From Streptococcus pluranimalium (lineage in GTDB: Bacteria; Bacillota; Bacilli; Lactobacillales; Streptococcaceae), in contig NZ_CP025536.1 of NCBI RefSeq assembly GCF_002953735.1, positions 1,370,001 to 1,434,000 on the forward strand: a DNA stretch of 64,000 nucleotides. The letters are read 5' to 3'. Position numbers and translations under genes: made by a program. Below the pieces are notes generated by a model. It had not been told where the DNA came from and ran no database searches. It saw only the letters and a list, made by a program, of their open reading frames with translations. How positions within the stretch are numbered: position 1 is the stretch's first letter; each line of letters opens with the position of its first letter. This document shows positions 10,950-20,285 of the stretch, piece after piece.

Positions 10950-11861
10950 ATGAGAAAGAGAATTAAGCGAATCGTTGCGTTTACACTCTTAGGATTGCCT
11001 ATTTTGATATTAATTATCGCAAAATCTTACGCCATGGTTGCTAGAACTGTTCAACTAAATGCAGCTAGGGCAACAATTCCAACTGTAAGTACTACTCCTA
11101 AGCCTAATCAAACGACAACAAGTACCGAAAAAGAAGAACCAATTACTTCCCTAAAACCCATCATTGACGTTTCTGGATGGCAGTTACCTGAAGAAATAGA
11201 CTACGATACCTTGTCTGCAAATATTTCTGGCGTCATTGTTCGTGTCTTTGGAGGTTCAGGTATTGGTATTGATAACAACGCCACAAATGCCAAAGGGGTT
11301 GATAAGTCTTATAAAAAACATATTACTGAATTTCAAAAACGTGATATTCCAGTAGCAGTCTATGCTTATGTTATGGGTAAAAATGTTAAAGAAATGAAAG
11401 AAGAGGCACGTATCCTCTATGAAAAATCAGCCCCCTATAAACCAACTTACTATTGGTTAGATGTCGAAGAAAAAACCATGGACAATATGGATAAAGGGGT
11501 TGAAGCCTTTCGTTCTGAACTGGAAAGATTAGGGGCCAAGAATATCGGAATCTACATTGGAACTTACTTTATGGACGAACATAGTATCTCTATTGATAAG
11601 TTTGATGCCGTCTGGTTTCCGACTTATGGTACTGATTCCGGTCTTTATGAAGAGGATCCTCATACGTCCTTAGAGCATGATCTCCACCAATATACCTCAC
11701 AAGGTTTTGTTGATGGTTTCCAAAAACCTCTGGACTTAAATCGTATTGCAACGGATAAAGACATTGGTTCTACTTACCAAAAATTATTTGGCCGAAAACC
11801 TAGCAAAGATATGCAAGAAAAAAAAAACAAACTGGTTGACAGCTTGTTTTTTTTTCGCTAG
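10950..11861 (+). CDS. GH25-type muramidase, membrane anchored
   Basis: Probable cell-wall lysozyme of 303 residues. An N-terminal basic-hydrophobic segment (about 1-30) anchors it, a Thr/Ser/Pro-rich linker (45-70) follows, then the glycosyl hydrolase 25 domain with IDVSGWQ near 73 and YYWLDVEE near 166 carrying the acidic catalytic residues. There is no ribosome site before the ATG; the promoter sits so close that the mRNA is probably leaderless. The last ten or so residues are encoded by a terminator hairpin after a run of ten A, so a one-base change would alter the C-terminus. Confidence 0.85.
   Translation: MRKRIKRIVAFTLLGLPILILIIAKSYAMVARTVQLNAARATIPTVSTTPKPNQTTTSTEKEEPITSLKPIIDVSGWQLPEEIDYDTLSANISGVIVRVFGGSGIGIDNNATNAKGVDKSYKKHITEFQKRDIPVAVYAYVMGKNVKEMKEEARILYEKSAPYKPTYYWLDVEEKTMDNMDKGVEAFRSELERLGAKNIGIYIGTYFMDEHSISIDKFDAVWFPTYGTDSGLYEEDPHTSLEHDLHQYTSQGFVDGFQKPLDLNRIATDKDIGSTYQKLFGRKPSKDMQEKKNKLVDSLFFFR
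11825..11855 (+). terminator. Terminator overlapping the GH25 gene end
   Basis: AAACAAACTG pairs with CAGCTTGTTT (one mismatch) around GTTGA, followed by a run of T. It lies inside the reading frame and separates the GH25 gene from the riboswitch transcript. Confidence 0.75.
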
Positions 11862-11912
11862 ACTACTTGTAACCGGTGTCATTTTAACGATAAATCACCG
11901 AAAAATTAAATA

Positions 11913-11999
11913 CCACAAGGGAGTGCCTTTAGGCTGAGACCACATGTCTGTGGAATCCTTATCAACCTGATCTGGTTAGTACCAGCGTAGGAATTGTGT
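11913..11999 (+). ncRNA. TPP riboswitch aptamer
   Basis: The THI element is clear: the CTGAGA motif at 11934-11939, ACCTGAT at 11965-11971, CTGGTTAGTACCAGCG and a closing CACAA/TTGTG stem. It senses thiamine pyrophosphate and precedes thiT. Confidence 0.95.
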
Positions 12000-12018
12000 C
12001 ATTTTGTACTTGGTAAGG

Positions 12019-12047
12019 CTCCCTTTTTGATAAAAAGGAGTTTTTTT
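12019..12047 (+). promoter_or_regulatory. Riboswitch expression platform: terminator that also hides the RBS
   Basis: CTCCCTTTTT pairs with AAAAAGGAG, followed by seven T and then ATG. The 3' arm is the thiT ribosome site, so one hairpin can both end transcription and block translation. AAGGCTCCC upstream can alternatively pair with the 5' edge of the aptamer (GGGAGTGCCTT) as an antiterminator. Confidence 0.75.
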
Positions 12048-12605
12048 ATGTCAAAAAATCTTAACGCTTTAGTTGAAGCTGCCATTTTTGCCGCACTCGC
12101 CATGGTTCTTTCTTTTATCCCTGATTTTGCCAATTGGTTTTCTCCTTCATTTGGGGCTATCCCACTTATTGTCTTTTCACTACGTCGTGGCCCAAAATAT
12201 GGTCTATTAGCCGGTCTGCTTTGGGGACTTATGCACTTTATCTTTGGAAAAGTTTATTATTTAGCCTTTTCTCAGGTCTTAATAGAGTATATTCTCGCTT
12301 TTGTTTCTATGGGCTTAGCAGGCATTTTTGCTCAATCCTTCCAAGCAGCCATTCGATCTAAAGAATCCAAAAAAGCTATCTGTTTAGGTAGTCTTGCCAG
12401 CTTGTTAGCAGTTGGAATTCGCTATTTTTGGCATTTTTTAGCAGGGGTCATTTTCTGGGGTTCATACGCTCCTAAAGGAATGTCTGCACTATGGTATTCT
12501 TTTAGTGTCAATGGCATCGCTGGTTCATCTACTCTCATCTTGGTTATCGTTAGTCTTATTCTTTTAGTATCAGCCCAAGCTAATAGACTCTTTTTAACAA
12601 AATAA
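12048..12605 (+). CDS. thiT: Thiamine ECF transporter S component ThiT
   Basis: Membrane thiamine-binding subunit of an ECF importer, 185 residues with about six hydrophobic segments and typical ThiT features (MSKNLNALVEAAIFAAL start, RYFWHFLAGVIFWGSYAP near 130-147). The ATG at 12048 has AAGGAG seven bases upstream; longer in-frame starts lie inside the riboswitch. Control by the TPP riboswitch settles the substrate. Confidence 0.95.
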   Translation: MSKNLNALVEAAIFAALAMVLSFIPDFANWFSPSFGAIPLIVFSLRRGPKYGLLAGLLWGLMHFIFGKVYYLAFSQVLIEYILAFVSMGLAGIFAQSFQAAIRSKESKKAICLGSLASLLAVGIRYFWHFLAGVIFWGSYAPKGMSALWYSFSVNGIAGSSTLILVIVSLILLVSAQANRLFLTK

Positions 12606-12631
12606 TCTTAAGGTTTCTTTAACATATATTG

Positions 12632-12640
12632 TGTTAAAAT
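12632..12640 (+). promoter_or_regulatory. Extended -10 promoter giving a leaderless amidase mRNA
   Basis: TGTTAAAAT is an extended -10 (TGN plus TAAAAT) ending 7 bases before the ATG at 12648, so transcription would start at or next to the start codon. No ribosome site is present. Confidence 0.6.
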
Positions 12641-12647
12641 AAAGTTT

Positions 12648-13592
12648 ATGCCAAGATATAAAAGACGCCGTAAGACTCCAAAAACATTCAAGACTACAAT
12701 CATTATCATCTCTTCGCTTATGGTATTGATGCTATCGGCATTTGGATTCATTCATTATGTAAATGCTAAAAAGCTACTGAACTATGAGACACAACAAATG
12801 GCTAGCATTGATCATCGTCATGAACTATTTGATGAACAATGGCATCGCATAACATCTCCAATGTCTTATCAAGAGACAATTACTATCACCTCATATCGTG
12901 AGAAAAAAGTCAGAGGAAGTGTTCATCTCTTTGCTGGATTCATTTTTAATGGCAAGCAGTATTATACCTTAGCTAACCAACTAACTCTTATTCAAGACAA
13001 TCCTATCAACCAAGCGGTCGCTGACTTAGGCTATCCCCAAGATAATATCTCAAAACAAATCAATAAACGGTTTGCAAAGATCCCCTATTTTAATACTAGT
13101 CGTCAGCCTAAGGGGATTGTTATCCATGAGACTGGTAATGATGACTCAACACTTGATAATGAAATTAGCTACATGATAAAAAACTATCACACATCAGGTG
13201 TTTTCGTCCATAGCTTTATCAATGCTAATCAAATCATAACGATTGCCAATCCTGATTTTATGGCACAAGGTGCTGGGCCTAAGGCCAATCCTAACTATAT
13301 TCAGTTTGAGATGACTAGAGAAAATAGCCCAGATGGTTTTACCAATCAGCTAGCTAATGCAGCCTATTATACTGCTAAACAACTGCATCATTATCATCTG
13401 CCAGTTACAATAGGGCAAGAGGATGGTCAAGGAACTATCTGGACACATGATATGGTGTCTAGATATCTCGGAGGAACTGACCATTCTGATCCCGTCGAAT
13501 ACTGGAGAGGTATGGCTAACTACTATTGGGGAGTGGATTATACTGTTGAAGATTTTACACAATTAGTTCAAGCCTATTATAATCAACTATAA
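12648..13592 (+). CDS. N-acetylmuramoyl-L-alanine amidase, membrane anchored
   Basis: 314-residue wall hydrolase. A basic N-terminus and a single hydrophobic segment (about 15-38) precede an Amidase_2/PGRP zinc domain. Probable zinc ligands are the His in IVIHETGN near 163, the His in WTHDMVS near 265 and the Asp in DHSDPVEYW near 280. It follows thiT but has its own extended -10. Together with the GH25 gene it forms a pair of anchored peptidoglycan hydrolases around thiT. Confidence 0.88.
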   Translation: MPRYKRRRKTPKTFKTTIIIISSLMVLMLSAFGFIHYVNAKKLLNYETQQMASIDHRHELFDEQWHRITSPMSYQETITITSYREKKVRGSVHLFAGFIFNGKQYYTLANQLTLIQDNPINQAVADLGYPQDNISKQINKRFAKIPYFNTSRQPKGIVIHETGNDDSTLDNEISYMIKNYHTSGVFVHSFINANQIITIANPDFMAQGAGPKANPNYIQFEMTRENSPDGFTNQLANAAYYTAKQLHHYHLPVTIGQEDGQGTIWTHDMVSRYLGGTDHSDPVEYWRGMANYYWGVDYTVEDFTQLVQAYYNQL

Positions 13593-13645
13593 AGACGTAA
13601 AAATGGTATAATCTAAGTTATACTATTTTTTATTTGGAGGCATTT

Positions 13646-14491
13646 ATGTTTGCATGGTTTGGCCGTTTGGCTAAAGGTATTATTATTGCATTGGGATTTA
13701 TTCTACCGGGTGTATCTGGTGGCGTATTGGCATCAATTTTGGGACTCTACCAAAAAATTATTGCCTTTTTGGCTCACCCTACTCGTAATTTTCTAAAAAA
13801 TATTCTCTTTTTCTTGCCCGTTGGTATTGGAGGAATTCTTGGTATCGCTCTTTTCTCTGCACCACTTGAGTGGTTGCTAGCTAACCATCAAGTTCCCACC
13901 CTCTGGGCTTTTACTGGTGCTATTGTCGGAACACTACCAACTTTGTGGCAAGAAGCAACTGTTGAAGGACGACGTGACAACAAAGACTGGACTATCTTAA
14001 TCATTACTTTTATCGTTTCAGGATTACTACTTTTCTTCCTCAATGATTTAGTTGGTACTATTCCAGCAAGCTTTGCTAGTTTTATCTTAGCTGGTGCCCT
14101 TATCGCTCTAGGGATTCTTGTTCCAGGTCTAAGTCCTTCTAACCTTCTCTTAATTATGGGACTTTATAGTCCTATGTTGACGGGCTTTAAACAGTTGAAC
14201 CTAACAGGCGTTTTTCTCCCGATTGCTATCGGTGGTGCTGTCACTATGATTCTCTTTTCAAAAGTGATGGATCATGCCCTTGAGAATCACCACTCTCGCG
14301 TTTATCACTTTATTTTAGGTCTAGTGACCTCAAGTACTCTCTTGATTATTTTGCCAAATCCTCGTTCAGCAGAAAGCATTTCTTACGCAGGTGCAGGTCT
14401 GGGTACCTTCATCTTTTCTGTTATTTTATTTGTAGCTGGGATTGCTCTTGGCGTTTGGATGAGCCGTCTTGAAGGAAAATATAAAAAATGA
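13646..14491 (+). CDS. DUF368 membrane protein (PopT-type)
   Basis: A 281-residue polytopic membrane protein with the DUF368 signatures LPGVSGGVLA near 19 and LVPGLSPSNLLLIMG near 166. DUF368 (PopT) proteins have been linked to flipping undecaprenyl phosphate back across the membrane, recycling the lipid carrier for wall synthesis. ATG 13646 is chosen because GGAGG lies 6 bases upstream. Its stop overlaps the next start (ATGA), indicating an operon. Confidence 0.88.
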   Translation: MFAWFGRLAKGIIIALGFILPGVSGGVLASILGLYQKIIAFLAHPTRNFLKNILFFLPVGIGGILGIALFSAPLEWLLANHQVPTLWAFTGAIVGTLPTLWQEATVEGRRDNKDWTILIITFIVSGLLLFFLNDLVGTIPASFASFILAGALIALGILVPGLSPSNLLLIMGLYSPMLTGFKQLNLTGVFLPIAIGGAVTMILFSKVMDHALENHHSRVYHFILGLVTSSTLLIILPNPRSAESISYAGAGLGTFIFSVILFVAGIALGVWMSRLEGKYKK

Positions 14492-14961
14492 GTAAGAAAT
14501 CTAGAATCAAAAAGACACTAGTTGATCAAATTCTCGATAAGGCTGGTATTGACCATGATAGTCTTGTCGTCAATGCCAAAACAGGTCAGCTTCCAGAAGA
14601 TATCAAGAGAGAAGATATCTTTAAAACACTGGCTTTAATTGGAGATAAAACTGGTCCAATCATTGGTATTATTCCCATCTCAGAGCATTTATCTGAAAAG
14701 AAATTAGCTAAAATCTCTGGGAATAAAAAGGTTCATATGATTCCTCAAAAGGATTTGCAAAAAACGACCGGCTATGTCCATGGCGCAAACAATCCTGTCG
14801 GTATTCGTCAAAAACATAATTTTCCTATTATAATTGATGAGATCGCTCTTGAAAAAGGAAGTATGGTTGTTTCAGGCGGTGAAATTGGTCGCTCGATTAG
14901 GATCGACAGTCAAACTTTAGCTGATTTTGTTCAAGCAACATTTGCTGATATAAAGGAGTAA
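14488..14961 (+). CDS. Aminoacyl-tRNA deacylase, YbaK/EbsC family
   Basis: 157-residue cytoplasmic editing protein of the YbaK/ProX type that removes mischarged amino acids (typically Cys from tRNA-Pro). Conserved parts include VVNAKTGQLP, the KK-rich IS-GNKKVHMI stretch, the GYVHGANNPVG loop near 91-101 and SGGEIGRSI near 132. Four-base overlap with the DUF368 gene. Confidence 0.88.
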   Translation: MSKKSRIKKTLVDQILDKAGIDHDSLVVNAKTGQLPEDIKREDIFKTLALIGDKTGPIIGIIPISEHLSEKKLAKISGNKKVHMIPQKDLQKTTGYVHGANNPVGIRQKHNFPIIIDEIALEKGSMVVSGGEIGRSIRIDSQTLADFVQATFADIKE

Positions 14962-14963
14962 TC

Positions 14964-15329
14964 ATGTCATTTATTGGAAATTTTATTTGGTTTATCTTTG
15001 CTGGGCTTTGGTCTTTTATCTCATGGTCTATTGTTGGAATCCTCCTTTGCGTAACCATCGTCGGAATCCCTCTTGGTTTGCAATGTTTTAAAATTGCCAG
15101 CTTTGGTCTTTTTCCATTTGGCAAACAAGTTGTTATCTCTAGTAGTGGGGCAAGTCTATTACTCAACATCATCTGGATGCTTCTATTTGGTTGGGAGCTA
15201 GCACTACTTCATTTAACATCAGCCTTTTTCCTTTGCATCACCATCATTGGTATTCCTTTTGCAAGGCAGAGTTTAAAACTCACACAAATCAGCCTTTTCC
15301 CCTTTGGCATTCGAGTTGTTAAGGAGTAG
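14964..15329 (+). CDS. YccF domain membrane protein
   Basis: 121 residues with two copies of the YccF repeat: VGIPLGLQCFKIASFGLFPFG near 31-51 and IGIPFARQSLKLTQISLFPFG near 95-115, each flanked by hydrophobic segments. Function is unknown in the family. It begins 2 bases after the deacylase stop. Confidence 0.85.
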   Translation: MSFIGNFIWFIFAGLWSFISWSIVGILLCVTIVGIPLGLQCFKIASFGLFPFGKQVVISSSGASLLLNIIWMLLFGWELALLHLTSAFFLCITIIGIPFARQSLKLTQISLFPFGIRVVKE

Positions 15330-15331
15330 CA

Positions 15332-15955
15332 ATGAAACTCTATTTTGTACGACATGGTAAAACACAGTGGAATAAAGAAGGACGTTTTCAAGGTGCTAAT
15401 GGCGACTCTCCCTTATTAGAGGAATCCTACGAAACCATTACTAAATTAGGAAAACGTTTAGCTTCTGTAACTTTTGACGAGGTTTATTCAAGCGACTTAA
15501 AAAGAGCGGTGGATACTGCCCAACTAATCATGGCGCAAAATCACAGCCGACGTGATATTATCCAAACCAAGTCCTTAAGAGAGTGGCATCTCGGAAAGCT
15601 AGAAGGTCAAAAAATCAGTTTAGTTCAGTCTATCTATCCTTCTCAAATGAATGCTTTTCGGCATAATCTAGGAGTTTTTAAAGCACAGACTTTTGAAGCT
15701 GAGTCCGTTTACCAGGCAACTCATCGTTTAGCAGCATTCTTAGAGGAAACTATTGATAAGGAGTTAGAAAACATACTTCTCGTTGGACATGGAGCTCATC
15801 TAACAGCTTCCATCCGCAGTTTGCTGGGGTTTGAACCAGCCTTATTACGAGCAGAAGGTGGCTTAGACAATGCTAGTCTAACCATTTTAGAGACAGATGA
15901 TTTTGAACATTATTCCTTAAAAGTTTGGAATGATACCAGTCACTATAACAACTAA
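15332..15955 (+). CDS. Histidine phosphatase (phosphoglycerate mutase-like)
   Basis: 207 residues. The RHG catalytic motif is at 7-9 (YFVRHGKTQWN) and the second His lies in LLVGHGAHL near 150. The substrate is not evident. It is the last gene of the tightly spaced 13646-15955 run (2-base gap from YccF). Confidence 0.88.
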   Translation: MKLYFVRHGKTQWNKEGRFQGANGDSPLLEESYETITKLGKRLASVTFDEVYSSDLKRAVDTAQLIMAQNHSRRDIIQTKSLREWHLGKLEGQKISLVQSIYPSQMNAFRHNLGVFKAQTFEAESVYQATHRLAAFLEETIDKELENILLVGHGAHLTASIRSLLGFEPALLRAEGGLDNASLTILETDDFEHYSLKVWNDTSHYNN

Positions 15956-15987
15956 AAGGTCTTTGGGACATATCCCAAAGACCTTTT
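15954..15987. terminator. Bidirectional terminator
   Basis: A 15-bp perfect stem AAAAGGTCTTTGGGA with a short loop separates the plus-strand phosphatase from the minus-strand HAD gene and overlaps the ends of both. Confidence 0.85.
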
Positions 15988-16888
15988 AGTTTGCATATTT
16001 CATGCGTAAAATTTTCTCTTGTTTAGCATCTAAACGAAGTAAAATAACAACTTTATCAATACTCATATTGCTTTCTAATAAGCGCTCAGCAGCCATCATT
16101 AAACCATTGTTAAGTCCCATTTCAAGAATCGGGTTTTTCTTATCATTGATATCAAAGATAAACTTGTTATCAGGAAGGTCAAAAAGAACTTTCACAGCTC
16201 CATAAAGCTGCTCAAAGTTATCAATAGCCACGTCATAAACTGGCTTAGTACCTGCTTTCAAGCTACGCCCACGGTGATTAAACCACATGGCATGCCAGCC
16301 ACCATTTTTGGCACCCATAACATCATTATCATAAGAATCTCCAACATAAAGGGTTGTTGCAGGACTCATATCAAACTGCTCAGCCGCCAAGTTAAAGATT
16401 TCTTTTTCAGGTTTTTGGAAACCCGTAGCTTGACTAACAATGACACGTTTGGGATCAACATAGTCATATAGACCAAGCTTTTTCACCTTCTTCAATTGAT
16501 GCTCCGTTGGTCCATTTGTAATGATTCCGATTGGTACATTCTTAGACTTTAAAAAATCAAGCGTCATACGCATTTCATCAAGCATGGTAATGTTTTCCAA
16601 CTCATGCTCATAGATGTCTTGGAAATGATTGCCCTCTGCTTCATCAATCTCACGATAACCAAATTCTGCAAGCGTTTCTTTGCAACGCCAAAAACGGAAA
16701 TATTCTGTCGTCCATTCTCCAGCCATGACACGTGGAAAACCAATATCAGAATAGTGTCTAAAACGAATATAGGCTTGGTTCATCTGACTCATATCAAAAT
16801 CAGGAAAACACTTCTCCATAGCCAGACGATATGGAGCTTGTTGGTCATAAATCGTATCATCGACGTCAAAAACAATTGAGGTTATCAT
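15986..16888 (-). CDS. HAD-superfamily hydrolase, YjjG-like with C-terminal extension
   Basis: 300 residues. HAD motif I is FDVDDTIYD (7-15), motif II GIITNGP near 118, motif III lysine in GFQKPEKEIF near 158 and motif IV YVGDSYDNDVMGAKN near 178. A C-terminal segment of about 65 residues after the phosphatase core is additional and of unknown role. A nucleotide or sugar phosphate substrate is possible but not visible. Confidence 0.85.
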   Translation of the reverse strand: MITSIVFDVDDTIYDQQAPYRLAMEKCFPDFDMSQMNQAYIRFRHYSDIGFPRVMAGEWTTEYFRFWRCKETLAEFGYREIDEAEGNHFQDIYEHELENITMLDEMRMTLDFLKSKNVPIGIITNGPTEHQLKKVKKLGLYDYVDPKRVIVSQATGFQKPEKEIFNLAAEQFDMSPATTLYVGDSYDNDVMGAKNGGWHAMWFNHRGRSLKAGTKPVYDVAIDNFEQLYGAVKVLFDLPDNKFIFDINDKKNPILEMGLNNGLMMAAERLLESNMSIDKVVILLRLDAKQEKILRMKYAN

Positions 16889-16992
16889 GAATGCTACATC
16901 CCTTTTCTATTTTTTCAAACGTGACTATTATATCATTTTCTTTATTTTTTACCAAACCACATTCTAATAATAGTGAATTATCAAGGTTTTTG

Positions 16993-17001
16993 TGTTACAA
17001 T
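16993..17001 (+). promoter_or_regulatory. lysS extended -10 promoter
   Basis: TGTTACAAT is an extended -10 (TGN plus TACAAT); no convincing -35 is visible. Confidence 0.55.
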
Positions 17002-17003
17002 AA

Positions 17004-18518
<1,515 letters not shown>

Positions 18519-18535
18519 TGGTATTTAGAACTTTT

Positions 18536-18570
18536 GAAAGCCTCCAGCTAGACTGGTGGCTTTCTTTTCT
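18536..18570 (+). terminator. lysS terminator
   Basis: GAAAGCC-T-CCAG pairs with CTGG-T-GGCTTTC and is followed by a T-rich run. Confidence 0.85.
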
Positions 18571-18758
18571 ATCAAAGAAAACAAAGCCACTTCGTTTAAA
18601 GTCCTAGTATATTGATGGATTACTTTATCTTGAGAGAAATCAAATTTCTAAGACTTACCTGTTAATCCCTTAAACTCCTTCTTCGATAAGATGATTTTCC
18701 TTTCCCACAATCATCAAACATGTTACACTAGTTGTATCATCTATAAGGAGTCGTCATC

Positions 18759-18911
18759 ATGTCTAGAGAATATCTTGCTTATTTATCCGCTACTATTTTT
18801 ATCTTATATGGTATCTTTGCTAGCAAGTGGTTATTTGTTTTTCTTGGTGCTGTTTTCATCATTATTGGAATTGCAGATCGGCTACAAGATAAAAACAAGA
18901 TTGGTAAATAG
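18759..18911 (+). CDS. Small membrane protein, 50 residues
   Basis: A short gene with AAGGAG 8 bases before its ATG and a terminator overlapping its stop. The product has two hydrophobic stretches (about 7-20 and 24-40) and a charged tail, DRLQDKNKIGK. I do not recognise a characterised family. The good ribosome site and the exact fit of the terminator to the stop support it as real. Confidence 0.75.
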   Translation: MSREYLAYLSATIFILYGIFASKWLFVFLGAVFIIIGIADRLQDKNKIGK

Positions 18912-18928
18912 AACCAATCTTGTTTTTT
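18896..18928 (+). terminator. Terminator of the 50-residue membrane protein gene
   Basis: Perfect 10-bp stem CAAGATTGGT/ACCAATCTTG plus TTTTTTT, overlapping the stop codon. It abuts the end of the convergent YdbC gene. Confidence 0.88.
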
Positions 18929-19140
18929 TACTTTTTAAATTCCTCAACCAGAACTTGAAATTCTTCATTGGTTAATGTGATGCCTTTTCCCATTTTAGAA
19001 TGGTCCGGACTCCACGTTCTAATATCAAACTTGGGTTCTGCCCCATTAAAGCTGACACGGTTCAACTCTTTTGTCCATCCTTTATCATTTTCAGATAAAA
19101 CTAAAAGTTTTTCAACGATTTCAAATGTAAATTCTGCCAT
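18928..19140 (-). CDS. YdbC/PC4-like ssDNA-binding protein
   Basis: 70 residues with the YdbC layout: N-terminal EFTFEIVEKLLVLSE, a KGWTKELNRVSFNG strand pair, KFDIRTWSPDHSKMGKGITL and a C-terminal helix. The family resembles the PC4 transcription coactivator and binds single-stranded nucleic acid. GGAGG lies 5 bases before the ATG. Confidence 0.88.
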   Translation of the reverse strand: MAEFTFEIVEKLLVLSENDKGWTKELNRVSFNGAEPKFDIRTWSPDHSKMGKGITLTNEEFQVLVEEFKK

Positions 19141-19213
19141 AAAAACCTCCTTACTTATCTATTCGATATTATAAGACCATTATACCATGATTTTTCCTAA
19201 ATTCAGGGCAAAA

Positions 19214-19275
19214 TTTTAGTATTTGAATACTGCAATAAAAGGCAGTAGATTTTGTTTTAGTATCTAAATACTAAA
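19214..19275. promoter_or_regulatory. Tandem palindromic operator pair
   Basis: Two related palindromes, AGTATTTGAATACT (19218-19231) and TTTAGTATCTAAATACTAAA (19256-19275), share TTTTAGTATnTnAATACT and are spaced about four helical turns apart between the divergent YdbC and DUF3270-like genes. The regulator is unknown. Confidence 0.55.
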
Positions 19276-19300
19276 TTGTTCTTTTTATTTCAAAAAATTA

Positions 19301-19329
19301 GTGACAAACCCCTTTTATTATGGTATGAT
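19301..19329 (+). promoter_or_regulatory. Promoter of the DUF3270-like gene
   Basis: GTGACA (19301-19306), 17 bases, then TATGAT (19324-19329) with a TG extension. The ribosome site TAGGAG follows before ATG 19357. Confidence 0.6.
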
Positions 19330-19356
19330 GATATGGAATCAAACCTAGGAGTTGTT

Positions 19357-19647
19357 ATGGCAAGTCAATTGAATAAAAAAACTCTGCCAGATGGGCAACG
19401 TCAACAAGAGACAGAGTTAGAAAACAAATATCAAAGTTATCAAGACTTTGATCATAATAACATCAAGCTTAGAGAGTTAGCTTTTTTTGGACAAATTGCG
19501 ATTTTCTCAATTTTTACTGTATTGACAGCTTTTGTTCTTTTAAGCTTCAACTTTGGACCTTATCTAGCTTTTCCAATTGCCATGTTAGTTGCCACTGCTC
19601 TAACATCAATTGTATACCAAGTGATTATTACGTTTTTAAAAAAATAG
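19357..19647 (+). CDS. DUF3270-like streptococcal membrane protein
   Basis: 96 residues: a polar N-terminal half (1-48) then two hydrophobic segments (about 50-68 and 73-93) ending in KK. Length and layout fit the Streptococcus DUF3270 family of unknown function, but I assign this by general resemblance. The ATG at 19357 is preferred over an upstream in-frame start because of TAGGAG. Paired operator-like palindromes lie upstream. Confidence 0.7.
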   Translation: MASQLNKKTLPDGQRQQETELENKYQSYQDFDHNNIKLRELAFFGQIAIFSIFTVLTAFVLLSFNFGPYLAFPIAMLVATALTSIVYQVIITFLKK

Positions 19648-19685
19648 TACTTTACAACTTTTCATGTAAGGTACTATTTTATTTT
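19645..19685 (+). terminator. Terminator of the DUF3270-like gene
   Basis: ATAGTACTTTAC pairs with GTAAGGTACTAT (one G-U), followed by a T-rich run; it overlaps the stop. Confidence 0.75.
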
Positions 19686-19772
19686 TTGTATCCTGATAGG
19701 ATAGACTGAGAAATTGGTTTAAAAACACCATTATGACTACTAAAAATTGAGTATCTTAAAATACAAGATATT

Positions 19773-19826
19773 AAAAAAGAGCAATCAAATCTGATTCTCA
19801 TCGAAATCAATGATTTTATTGCTCTT
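19773..19826 (-). terminator. Terminator of the hprK-lgt operon
   Basis: AAGAGCAAT and its complement plus an inner GATTT/AAATC pairing form a long hairpin followed by six T on the minus strand, just after the YtxH gene. Confidence 0.75.
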
Positions 19827-19835
19827 GTTATATGA

Positions 19836-20261
19836 TTAAGCTTCCTCGTCATTAGAGTAGTCGATAACAATATCGTCTACTTCTGCAGCATGTTTGACAT
19901 CATCATCACCATCAACAATCTTATCTTCAAGATCCCAATCAGCAGCTTGATTCATCTTTTGAACAGCCATTTCTTTTACCAAGTTAGCTTTTTCTTTGAC
20001 TTGCTCAAGGACATCCTCAGGAGTCAATTCGCCATTTTCATACTTAGCCTTATAGTCATTGAACTTTTCAACGGCTAAGTCTTTGTAACTATTAGCTTTA
20101 TCTTTAGCATATTGAGTGTATTCTTCAGGATTTTCTTTGTAGTCAGTGATAAAATCACTGGCTTTTGCTTTAGTCTCTTTACCTTTGGCTGTACTAAAGA
20201 AATATGCTGCCGCTGCACCAACCGTTGCGCCAATGAGTAATGATTTTCCTAATTTGACCAT
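19836..20261 (-). CDS. YtxH domain protein
   Basis: 141 residues. An N-terminal glycine-rich hydrophobic segment (GKSLLIGATVGAAAAYFF) typical of YtxH is followed by a long charged helical region and an acidic tail. The family is linked to envelope stress in Bacillus but has no defined activity. AGGAGG precedes the ATG; it sits just after the DUF948 gene. Confidence 0.82.
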   Translation of the reverse strand: MVKLGKSLLIGATVGAAAAYFFSTAKGKETKAKASDFITDYKENPEEYTQYAKDKANSYKDLAVEKFNDYKAKYENGELTPEDVLEQVKEKANLVKEMAVQKMNQAADWDLEDKIVDGDDDVKHAAEVDDIVIDYSNDEEA

Positions 20262-20285
20262 ATTCTTATCCTCCTAGACAATTAC

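Noticed and set aside
19679..19870. 63-codon open frame on the minus strand after the YtxH gene
   Set aside because: Overlaps the operon terminator and has no ribosome site.
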